Shown here in pieces: positions 43,227 through 50,523 of a stretch of DNA of 63,027 nt. This DNA is from JACCYQ01 sp036675565 (GTDB lineage: Bacteria > Bacteroidota > Bacteroidia > Chitinophagales > Chitinophagaceae). A program made the translations under genes and the position numbers. How positions within the stretch are numbered: the stretch's first letter is position 1; every line of letters begins with the position of its first letter. Under the pieces are notes generated by a model. That model had not been told where the DNA came from. It was given only the letters and a program-made list of their open reading frames with translations, and did not search any database. The stretch is taken from the NCBI GenBank assembly GCA_036675565.1, contig JAKFER010000300.1, positions 1 through 63,027 of the forward strand, written 5' to 3'.

Positions 43227-44861
43227 ATGAAATCAAAGTACTTCTACTTTCTAAGCACACTTTCTATAATATTCATGTTTGCAGTTGCAGGTTGTAAAAA
43301 AGAATGGAAAGATGCCATTGGAAGCGGGCCTGAAATTATTATTTCAGATGCGTTTAAAAGCATTTCAGGAATTAATGTTGGTGATGAAGTAACCATTCCT
43401 GTTAGTGTAAAATCTGAAAGCGGTGTTAAACGCCTGGCTTATTATATTATCAAGACTACAGCCAATGGAACGGAAGCCGGAACCGCTGTAAATATCGACA
43501 GGGATGATTTTCCAAAAGAATTACAACATGATATTGTTTTTACTATAACAGATAACATGAGTGAACTGGTGATCGTTTCTTTTAACAAAGAGAATTTCAG
43601 CAGTGAAGTACATATTTCAATGTCCGAAATCAGGCAACTGCCGGTACTTACATTTAAAGACGGAATTAAATTTCAACAAACTGTTTTTGAAAATAAGAAA
43701 ATGAAAATTGAAGGCCAGGTTACTTCACAGTTTGACCTGGAATCAATTACCTACCAAACACTGATCAACGGTACTTACTCAGGAGAAACACCCATTTCTT
43801 TTACAAACAAAAATAATACTCCGTTTGAAGCAAATGTTACTGTGGTTGATGGTCTGTCTGCCATTATTATAAAAGCAGTAAATATTTATGATGGAATGGC
43901 GGTTGATACATTCAAAATTGGTTCTGTAGCAGCAGATGCCGTGAGTATAGCTTTAGAAGGTGGAATGACGGATGTTGCCGTTGTTTATGCAGATAGTTTA
44001 AATACGATTTCTGGAAATGCAAGTTCCGGATCAGACATGAAAAGTTTAACCTATGCTATCAGCACAAATGGTGTTTATGGACCCGAGCAGGCCATCGGTT
44101 TAGGAACACCATTAGATCAGTTTGCATTTAATTTTTCATTTACCGGTACCAGCGGGATGGATGCAATCAGGATCAGCGGTGAAAACGAAGGAGGTAAAAC
44201 CCAGGTGATTGAATATCCAATTGAGAAAGTTTATACTAAATTATTGCATTTTTCAAATATTGTTTTAACAACGGAAATTGGGCCCGGGAAAAATAACTGG
44301 TTTTCGGCGTACCAGGCACCACATATTTTTGATATAACCAATGCTGCACAAAATCAACTGATGTTAGACTTTGCGTTCATTAAATATACGGCAACTGCAA
44401 ACCGGATTGTTCCGGCGGCTGTATTTAATGCCAGTACTGCATACAGGAATGCCACTGCACCTTATATGGTTGGATTTTCAAAAGCAACTTATACCATGGT
44501 TACGGCTAACAGGCCGCATATAAACGACCAGGTCTTTAGTGAATTAGGTTGGGATGGAGAATTAACCGATTTCCTGCAATCCAGTATTATTGCACCAACA
44601 AGCCAGGGTGGTGAAAATTATAATGTGGTAGTCGCTAACCGAAGAGTGAGTGGTGATATGGTTCCCGGTGCAGGGTTTGTAATTGGATGGGGTTCATGGA
44701 ATTTTGCAGACAGTAAAGTAAATAACCAGGCATTTGGGTTAGTGATCGTAAAAGCATACACAGAAGAAAACGGTTTTGCATCTGTTACGCTGGATATTAA
44801 AGTGCCCGCAGAGGATAATCGTACAAAATTTAATCCTGTTTCATTATTCGATTATCCATAA
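43227..44861 (+). CDS. SusE-like surface lipoprotein
   Basis: 544 residues. Signal KSKYFYFLSTLSIIFMFAVAGC with a lipobox, followed by KKEW. The mature protein is a chain of beta-sandwich-like repeats of about 90 residues (IIISDAFKSISGINVGDEVTIPVSVKS; FENKKMKIEGQVTSQFDLESITYQTLING; ADSLNTISGNASSGSDMKSLTYAISTNG) and a C-terminal domain (FSNIVLTTEIGPGKNNWFSAYQ). This organisation is typical of glycan-binding lipoproteins encoded after susD. Ligand unknown. It is the last gene of the operon; a terminator follows. Confidence 0.8.
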   Translation: MKSKYFYFLSTLSIIFMFAVAGCKKEWKDAIGSGPEIIISDAFKSISGINVGDEVTIPVSVKSESGVKRLAYYIIKTTANGTEAGTAVNIDRDDFPKELQHDIVFTITDNMSELVIVSFNKENFSSEVHISMSEIRQLPVLTFKDGIKFQQTVFENKKMKIEGQVTSQFDLESITYQTLINGTYSGETPISFTNKNNTPFEANVTVVDGLSAIIIKAVNIYDGMAVDTFKIGSVAADAVSIALEGGMTDVAVVYADSLNTISGNASSGSDMKSLTYAISTNGVYGPEQAIGLGTPLDQFAFNFSFTGTSGMDAIRISGENEGGKTQVIEYPIEKVYTKLLHFSNIVLTTEIGPGKNNWFSAYQAPHIFDITNAAQNQLMLDFAFIKYTATANRIVPAAVFNASTAYRNATAPYMVGFSKATYTMVTANRPHINDQVFSELGWDGELTDFLQSSIIAPTSQGGENYNVVVANRRVSGDMVPGAGFVIGWGSWNFADSKVNNQAFGLVIVKAYTEENGFASVTLDIKVPAEDNRTKFNPVSLFDYP

Positions 44862-44901
44862 CAGTTATTAAATGATTTAGATTGAGACCTCCTTCTAAAT
44901 T

Positions 44902-44940
44902 AAACACCCTTCTGAATTTATTTCAAAAGGGTGTTTTTTT
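44902..44940 (+). terminator. Rho-independent terminator of the Sus-like operon
   Basis: Stem AAACACCCTT / AAGGGTGTTT, extended by TGAA / TTCA after one mismatch, then a run of T. It lies 41 bp after the last gene of the operon. Confidence 0.88.
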
Positions 44941-44960
44941 ATCGCTGTAAATCCCAATCT

Positions 44961-46511
44961 TTAATCAGGTATATTGTATTTCTTAATCAATGCGAGTAAA
45001 ACGCCATTCGTCCACCCAAATCCATCCTGGTTTGGATATTCTCCGCCACCGGCTTTTACAGAGAGATCAACAACATTGTATTTTTCCATTAATTTTCCCG
45101 TTTCATTATACACTTTCTTATTCAGGGTAACCCAGCGTTCTGCAATGGATTTCGCCGTTGCAGATTCCCCATAATTTTCAAGTCCAACAATGGTGATCCA
45201 TTGTAAGGGCGCCCACCCATTCGGTGCATCCCATTGCTCACCGGTATTTTTTAATGATGTAACAACTCCACCGGGTTTAATAAAATTTTTCTCCAGAGTC
45301 ATTTTAGCCTTTGCAATTTTTGATTGCTCGGCCACACTGTAAAAGAATGGCGACATACCGGCCAGTGTTAATTCAGGTGATATTTGTTGCGTAGAAAGAT
45401 CAAAATCAACATACCATCCTTTTTCTGCAGACCATAAATATTTATTGATAGCAGTGCGGCGGCGTTCAGCCAGTTGATTATAATAACGTTGCTGTATTAG
45501 GTTGCCACTTACTTTATTGGCAAAAGCCAGCGTTCTTTCTAAATGATACAAAAGACTGTTCAGGTCAACTGGTACAATCTGGGTTGTTTGGATGGTATGT
45601 AAGTTTTTCCCATTTACAAACCAGCGGCTGCTGAAATCCCAGCCACTTTCTGCAGATGAACGCAGGTTGCGGTATACAGTTTCTTTAGGTTGATTTGATT
45701 TTTCTGCTATTTGAATATCTTCAATGTAGGATTCCTGTCTGGGGGTGGCGGCCTGGTCATAATACCGGTTCAACAAACTTCCATCAGGCATTTTGATGAC
45801 ATGCTGTGTAGGGTCGGTACGGTCCATCCAGTAATCATATTCTTTTAGCAACAGGGGCAGGTAGGTGGCATAAATATGATCACCTTTAATATCAGCCAGC
45901 AATTCTATCATAGAAGAAAGGAATGGAGGCTGGCTCCTGCTTAAATAATAACTGCGATTCCCGTTAGGGATGTGTCCATAAGTGGAAAGTAAGTAAGCAA
46001 AATTATTGATCATGCTGGTGATCATTTCCGTTTTACCACTTTCTTTTAATCCCAGCATGGTAAAATAAGAATCCCAGTAATATATTTCACGAAAGCGGCC
46101 ACCTGGAACAATATATTTATCGGGTAGGGGTAACAGTGAGCTTCCCTCGATTTCCTTATCTGGCTCCCGGGTCAAAATGGGCCAAAGATTTTCAATATGT
46201 TTAGTAATATCTTTTTCTTTTGAAATAGTGGGAGCCATATGTTCTTTAGGAATAATAAAATTTTCCTCTACAAACAACTGCAGGCTGAACCTGATTGCTG
46301 GATTAGCTTTTATCTCAAGATATCTTTTTACAATTTCCCTGGGATCTTTTTTGGGTATGGCATCTGCAAAGGTTTTGCTGTCCTTAAAAATGCGGCTCGA
46401 TTGCACATCATGAAACAGCTCACCATAAATCTTGTCTGGAGGTAAAACATCTTGTGCAAAAAGAAAAGGAACGATAAAGAATGAAATAAGTAACAGGAAT
46501 GAACGTATCAT
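44961..46511 (-). CDS. treA: Periplasmic trehalase (GH37)
   Basis: 516 residues with a signal peptide (IRSFLLLISFFIVPFLFAQ). Both GH37 signatures are present: PGGRFREIYYWDSYF near residue 140 and QWDAPNGWAPLQW near residue 425. The catalytic regions SGWDFSSRW and GGGEYPNQDGFGWTNG are intact. Reaction: hydrolysis of alpha,alpha-trehalose to two glucoses in the periplasm. The first ATG is at 46511, and the TTG two codons upstream is not needed. Convergent with the Sus-like operon, so co-regulation is not indicated by orientation. Confidence 0.95.
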   Translation of the reverse strand: MIRSFLLLISFFIVPFLFAQDVLPPDKIYGELFHDVQSSRIFKDSKTFADAIPKKDPREIVKRYLEIKANPAIRFSLQLFVEENFIIPKEHMAPTISKEKDITKHIENLWPILTREPDKEIEGSSLLPLPDKYIVPGGRFREIYYWDSYFTMLGLKESGKTEMITSMINNFAYLLSTYGHIPNGNRSYYLSRSQPPFLSSMIELLADIKGDHIYATYLPLLLKEYDYWMDRTDPTQHVIKMPDGSLLNRYYDQAATPRQESYIEDIQIAEKSNQPKETVYRNLRSSAESGWDFSSRWFVNGKNLHTIQTTQIVPVDLNSLLYHLERTLAFANKVSGNLIQQRYYNQLAERRRTAINKYLWSAEKGWYVDFDLSTQQISPELTLAGMSPFFYSVAEQSKIAKAKMTLEKNFIKPGGVVTSLKNTGEQWDAPNGWAPLQWITIVGLENYGESATAKSIAERWVTLNKKVYNETGKLMEKYNVVDLSVKAGGGEYPNQDGFGWTNGVLLALIKKYNIPD

Positions 46512-46624
46512 AAGCAAAAATTAAAAAGGTAGGATGAAGGATACCGAATTAAAGTTGCCTATACAATATAATAAAAAAAGAACCAGGCGGGTAGCCTTAG
46601 CATTCCATGTTAATTTATAAACTA

Positions 46625-47005
46625 CTATTTCATGGCAATCATACTGATTTCAACATTCACAAATTTGGGTAATGCAGATACTTCCACCGTTTCACGGGCA
46701 GGATAATCGCCGTTAAAAAAAGAACCATACACTTCATTTACCTCTGCAAATTGTTTCATATCCGTCAAAAAAATGGTCGTTTTTATTACCCGGTTAAATT
46801 GCATACCTGCCTCATGAAGAATAGCCAGCAGGTTTTTCATTACCTGCGTAGTTTCCTCTTTAATGTCTCCATTAACTAATTCACCTGTTTTAGGGTTAAT
46901 ACAGATCTGCCCGGAAATGAAAAGTAAATTACCAGCCAGCACTGATTGGTTATAAGGTCCTATAGGCGCAGGTGCATCGGGTGTGTTGATAATGATTTTG
47001 TCCAA
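46625..47005 (-). CDS. ridA: RidA family enamine/imine deaminase
   Basis: 126 residues, the full family length. Signatures: APAPIGPYNQSVLAGNLLFISGQI, CINPKTGEL, VIKTTIFLTDMKQFAEVNEVYGSFF and YPARETVEVSALPKFVNVEISMIA, with the catalytic Arg of PARETVEV. Known role: hydrolyses reactive 2-aminoacrylate and related imines made by PLP enzymes, protecting metabolism. Monocistronic, divergent from the next operon. Confidence 0.95.
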   Translation of the reverse strand: MDKIIINTPDAPAPIGPYNQSVLAGNLLFISGQICINPKTGELVNGDIKEETTQVMKNLLAILHEAGMQFNRVIKTTIFLTDMKQFAEVNEVYGSFFNGDYPARETVEVSALPKFVNVEISMIAMK

Positions 47006-47077
47006 GATATACGTGTTAGAAATGAAAATGATGAAACGAATTTATGCTAATGCGTTTTCTTTGCAAAAAATGGATGC

Positions 47078-47695
47078 ATGCATATTGTAATGTTGGGGTC
47101 TGAATCGCTTACAAAAGATTGGACAATAGAAACCAGTTTGCACAAACTGACAAGGGTGTACGACCCGTTGGAATTTACACAAATAAATGCTGATGTTTAT
47201 ATCGATCTGTTATTCGAATTTGACGCCAATCGCGTAGCATTGCTGAAAACATTAATGGCTCCTGTTATGATCAACGATGTTTCTTTCCCGCTCAAAGAGA
47301 TTGGTGAACCTTTTATCCGTTTCAATGGCTGGTCAACTTTCCTGGATAAACCTGTGATAGAAGCAAGTTGTATGGATGATTTAAAAGATACGGCAACCAG
47401 TATTTTTAAAACACTGGATAAAAAAGTGGAATGGGTGCCCGATACACCCGGTTTTATTACGCCACGAATTATTACCATGATTATCAATGAAGCTTATTAT
47501 GCCTTAGGTGATGGAGTTAGTACGAAAACGGATATTGATATCGCCATGAAATTGGGTACGGGTTATCCATATGGCCCATTTGAATGGAGTTCTTTGATCG
47601 GCTTGAAAAATATCAACGAACTGTTGCAACAGCTAATGAAATTGGATAAAAAATATTCGCCGGCCCCGGCACTGACAAAAGAATTAAATGTATGA
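47078..47695 (+). CDS. 3-hydroxyacyl-CoA dehydrogenase C-terminal-like protein without NAD domain
   Basis: 205 residues. The second half is a clear 3HCDH C-terminal dimerisation domain: DTPGFITPRIITMIINEAYYALGDGVSTKTDIDIAMKLGTGYPYGPFEWSSLIGL. The first half, of about 110 residues, replaces the Rossmann domain. It has no GxGxxG and runs MHIVMLGSESLTKDWTIETSLHKL, NADVYIDLLFEFDANRVALLKTL, too short for an NAD-binding fold. Dehydrogenase activity is therefore unlikely. Its TGA overlaps the ATG of tsaB, so the two are translationally coupled. The role is unknown. Confidence 0.82.
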   Translation: MHIVMLGSESLTKDWTIETSLHKLTRVYDPLEFTQINADVYIDLLFEFDANRVALLKTLMAPVMINDVSFPLKEIGEPFIRFNGWSTFLDKPVIEASCMDDLKDTATSIFKTLDKKVEWVPDTPGFITPRIITMIINEAYYALGDGVSTKTDIDIAMKLGTGYPYGPFEWSSLIGLKNINELLQQLMKLDKKYSPAPALTKELNV

Positions 47696-48381
47696 CGCTG
47701 ATCCTGCACATTGAAACTGCTGTTGAAACGGCATCCATTTGCCTGGCAAAGGATGGCCAGGTATTGGCGCTTACCTCAAATACTGAACAAAGAGATCATG
47801 CTGCCTGGATACACAACGCTATTCAAGCGATGATGGATGAAGCAGGCTTTTCTATGAAAGAACTTTCAGCCATTGCTGTTTCTGCTGGCCCGGGTTCATA
47901 TACTGGTTTACGGGTAGGTATGGCATCTGCAAAAGGACTTTCATTTGCTTTGCAAATACCCATGATCAGCCTGAACACCTTAGAAATTATGGCCAATGCG
48001 GCAATAACAAATTGGTCAATTAAAGGTGATATCAATGAATATCTTTTTGTTCCTATGATCGATGCACGCCGCATGGAAGTGTTTACTGCTATTTATGACC
48101 CTCAACTAAAAAACATTTTGCCCCCGCAGGCCATGGTGTTGGACCCGGATTCTTTTAATGGTTGGTTAAAAGATCAGCCTTTGCTCTTTTTTGGGAATGG
48201 TCATGAAAAATGTAGAAATATCATTACGCATTATAATGCACAGTTTAAAGATATACCCTTCAGCGCCAGGGACATGGTAACCCTTGCCTATGATGAATTT
48301 CAGGAGGGAAAGTTTGCAGACCTGGCCTATTCTGAACCTTTTTATACCAAAGGCTTTTACACGCCTGCAAAAAAAATATAA
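47692..48381 (+). CDS. tsaB: tRNA threonylcarbamoyladenosine biosynthesis protein TsaB
   Basis: 229 residues of the ASKHA fold. N-terminus LILHIETAVETASICLAKDGQVLAL, then the hallmark AIAVSAGPGSYTGLRVGMASAKGLSFALQIPMISLNTLEIMA, and MIDARRMEVFTAIY. Known role: scaffold partner of TsaD (with TsaE) in forming t6A at position 37 of ANN-decoding tRNAs; essential in most bacteria. It overlaps the previous gene by 4 bp. Confidence 0.95.
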   Translation: MTLILHIETAVETASICLAKDGQVLALTSNTEQRDHAAWIHNAIQAMMDEAGFSMKELSAIAVSAGPGSYTGLRVGMASAKGLSFALQIPMISLNTLEIMANAAITNWSIKGDINEYLFVPMIDARRMEVFTAIYDPQLKNILPPQAMVLDPDSFNGWLKDQPLLFFGNGHEKCRNIITHYNAQFKDIPFSARDMVTLAYDEFQEGKFADLAYSEPFYTKGFYTPAKKI

Positions 48382-48411
48382 TATTAACATAAAAGGGAAT
48401 CACTTTTGCAT

Positions 48412-48423
48412 ATGATAAATCAT
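48412..48423. promoter_or_regulatory. Short palindrome upstream of arsR-type gene
   Basis: ATGAT-AA-ATCAT, 16 bp upstream of the ArsR-family ATG and just after a CACTTTTG resembling a -7 element (48401-48408). The location and symmetry fit an autoregulatory operator, but the site is short. Confidence 0.4.
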
Positions 48424-48439
48424 TCTAAAAAAAGATGAT

Positions 48440-48778
48440 ATGAATGATGCGGTATTAACTATAAATACGCCTTCAAATAACGGCAGTATTTTAAAACTGG
48501 ACCTGGTAAATCTAAAAAAAGCTTCGCTTGTATTAAGGTCTGTCAATCATAAACTAAGACAGCAAATCTTGAAGCTGATAGATGAACATGGAAAAATGAC
48601 CGTGACGGAAATCTATGTAAAACTCCGTTTAGAACAATCCGTTGCCTCTCAGCACCTGGCTATTTTACGTAAGGCCGGGTTTGTTAAAACAGACAGGGAC
48701 GGCAAATTCATATATTACTCGGTCAATACAAACAGGTTGGAAGAACTGGATAAATTTGTGCGGGACCTGATTTCCTAA
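48440..48778 (+). CDS. ArsR-family transcriptional regulator (cysteine-free)
   Basis: 112 residues with an ArsR winged helix-turn-helix: LVLRSVNHKLRQQILKLIDEHGKMTVTEIYVKLRLEQSVASQHLAILRKAGFVKTDRDGKFIYYSVN. It contains no cysteine at all, so neither arsenite-type metal sensing nor the dithiol persulfide switch of BigR/SqrR-type ArsR proteins is possible. The gene is followed by an intrinsic terminator and then a persulfide dioxygenase fusion. Regulation of that gene is inferred from adjacency. Confidence 0.9.
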   Translation: MNDAVLTINTPSNNGSILKLDLVNLKKASLVLRSVNHKLRQQILKLIDEHGKMTVTEIYVKLRLEQSVASQHLAILRKAGFVKTDRDGKFIYYSVNTNRLEELDKFVRDLIS

Positions 48779-48799
48779 GGTTTAATGATAAACATTATT

Positions 48800-48828
48800 G
48801 GAAGCATCCAAAATGCTTCCTTTTTTTT
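48800..48828 (+). terminator. Rho-independent terminator between arsR-type and persulfide dioxygenase genes
   Basis: Stem GGAAGCAT / ATGCTTCC with a 5 nt loop and eight T. It separates the regulator transcript from the next gene, which has its own -7 element. Confidence 0.88.
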
Positions 48829-48833
48829 GTGCT

Positions 48834-48841
48834 TACCTTTG
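48834..48841 (+). promoter_or_regulatory. -7 promoter element (TAnnTTTG)
   Basis: TACCTTTG, immediately after the terminator T-run and 17 bp before the persulfide dioxygenase ATG. The predicted leader is only about 10 nt. Confidence 0.5.
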
Positions 48842-48858
48842 TGTGAAATAAATTCCAC

Positions 48859-50268
48859 ATGTTTATTAAACAATTTTATACTGGATGTTTGAGTGAGGCA
48901 GCCTATTTAATTGAAGATGGTGGAGAGGTCGCCATTATAGATCCATTAAGGGATATTGACGCATATCTTCAATTGGCTAAGGAGAGAAATGCTACAATTA
49001 AGTATATTTTTGAGACCCACTTTCATGCTGATTTTATTAGTGGTCATATTGACCTGGCCAAAGCAACGGGTGCCCCTATTATTTATGGGCCGGGGACAGA
49101 GGCCGGATTTGATATTTCAGTTGCAAAGGACGAACAGGTTTTTCAACTAGGGAACCTTTCTATTGAAGTATTACATACACCCGGGCATACGTTGGAATCT
49201 TCTTGCTACCTGTTAAAAGATGAAAATGGTAAACCACATGCAGTGTTTACGGGTGATACGCTTTTTGTTGGCGATGTTGGCCGCCCCGATCTTTCCCAAA
49301 AAAATGGCAAAAACACAATGGAAGATATGGCGGGTATGCTATACGATTCTTTACAAAAGAAGATCATTCCTTTACCGGGTGATGTGATTGTTTATCCGGC
49401 ACATGGGCCGGGCAGTGCATGTGGTAAAAATTTAGGTCCCGAAACTTATAGTACGATCGCTACAGAAAAAGAAACCAATTACGCATTAAAAGTTCTGAGC
49501 AAAGAAGATTTTGTAACGGCAGTAACAGCAGGTTTGTCACTGCCACCAAAATATTTCCCTATTAATGCACAAATCAATAAACAAGGATACGAAACGATGA
49601 ATGCTATTTTAGAACAAAGCTTAACACCGCTGCCACCAGCGGAATTTAAAAAATTAATGAACGATGATGTAGTGATTTTGGATACAAGACCCGCTACAGA
49701 ATTTTCAACCGGTTTTGTACCGGGTTCCATATTTATTGGGTTAGAAGGAAGATTTGCAGAGTGGGCTGGCAGCTTGCTATCTTTTAACCAACCTATTTTA
49801 TTGGTTACATCACCAGGCATGGAACAGGAAACCATTATCAGGTTAGCAAGAGTTGGTATCGATAAAGTAAAAGGATACCTGGAGGGTGGAATAGAAGCCT
49901 GGAAAAAAGAGGGAAATGAAATTGATTTGGTAATAGATGTAGAGCCGGATGAATTATTAATGGATATGAAGTTTGATGAAAACCTGGTCATCCTTGATGT
50001 GCGCCGCGAAACAGAATTTGCAGATGGCCATTTAGAAAATGCGATTAATATTCCATTGAATGAACTTTCTGATCCAGCTAAGATGGCACTGATGGAAGAA
50101 ACACAAAATATATATATTCATTGTGCTGCGGGTTATCGAAGTATGATTGCAACATCACTCATAAAAAGACAGGGAATACATAACTTAAGAAATGTAGTGG
50201 GTGGCTGGAGCCAGATAAAAGAACTGGAAAAAGTGGAGATCATTAAAGAGAAAAGTATTTTAAATTAA
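48859..50268 (+). CDS. CstB-like persulfide dioxygenase-sulfurtransferase fusion
   Basis: 469 residues in three modules. (1) Metallo-beta-lactamase persulfide dioxygenase, residues about 1-245, with THFHADFISGH (His54, His56, Asp58, His63), HTPGHTLESSCY, FTGDTLFVGDVGRPDL and YPAHGPGSACGKNLG. (2) Pseudo-rhodanese, about 260-355 (VVILDTRPATEF), whose active-site position reads TSPGMEQE without Cys. (3) Rhodanese, about 365-460, with HCAAGYRS (Cys422). This is the layout of staphylococcal CstB, which oxidises persulfides to thiosulfate. Likely role: detoxifying sulfide-derived persulfides in the cytoplasm. No sulfite exporter or SQR follows. Confidence 0.92.
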   Translation: MFIKQFYTGCLSEAAYLIEDGGEVAIIDPLRDIDAYLQLAKERNATIKYIFETHFHADFISGHIDLAKATGAPIIYGPGTEAGFDISVAKDEQVFQLGNLSIEVLHTPGHTLESSCYLLKDENGKPHAVFTGDTLFVGDVGRPDLSQKNGKNTMEDMAGMLYDSLQKKIIPLPGDVIVYPAHGPGSACGKNLGPETYSTIATEKETNYALKVLSKEDFVTAVTAGLSLPPKYFPINAQINKQGYETMNAILEQSLTPLPPAEFKKLMNDDVVILDTRPATEFSTGFVPGSIFIGLEGRFAEWAGSLLSFNQPILLVTSPGMEQETIIRLARVGIDKVKGYLEGGIEAWKKEGNEIDLVIDVEPDELLMDMKFDENLVILDVRRETEFADGHLENAINIPLNELSDPAKMALMEETQNIYIHCAAGYRSMIATSLIKRQGIHNLRNVVGGWSQIKELEKVEIIKEKSILN

Positions 50269-50292
50269 AACAATAAATTTTTTATTTTTTTT

Positions 50293-50320
50293 AATTGCCC
50301 TCAAAGGGCAATTTTTTTTT
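50293..50320 (+). terminator. Rho-independent terminator
   Basis: Stem AATTGCCCT / AGGGCAATT with a 3 nt loop and a T-run. It lies 24 bp after the persulfide dioxygenase stop. Confidence 0.88.
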
Positions 50321-50523
50321 TGCAACTGTTTTTCATTTGTTGACTTTCCGGTTTACTCAGCATAATTACCATTCGTCATTCAATCAGGCATTCCAGATAA
50401 ATTATGTTTTCCTATGCAGGCATCGATGATACATTTATCTACGAAAGTTCTGGTATTTTATGAATGAGCTGTAACATAATTACAATTTCATTCGTCAAAA
50501 GGAACTGAATGAAACCAACTATA

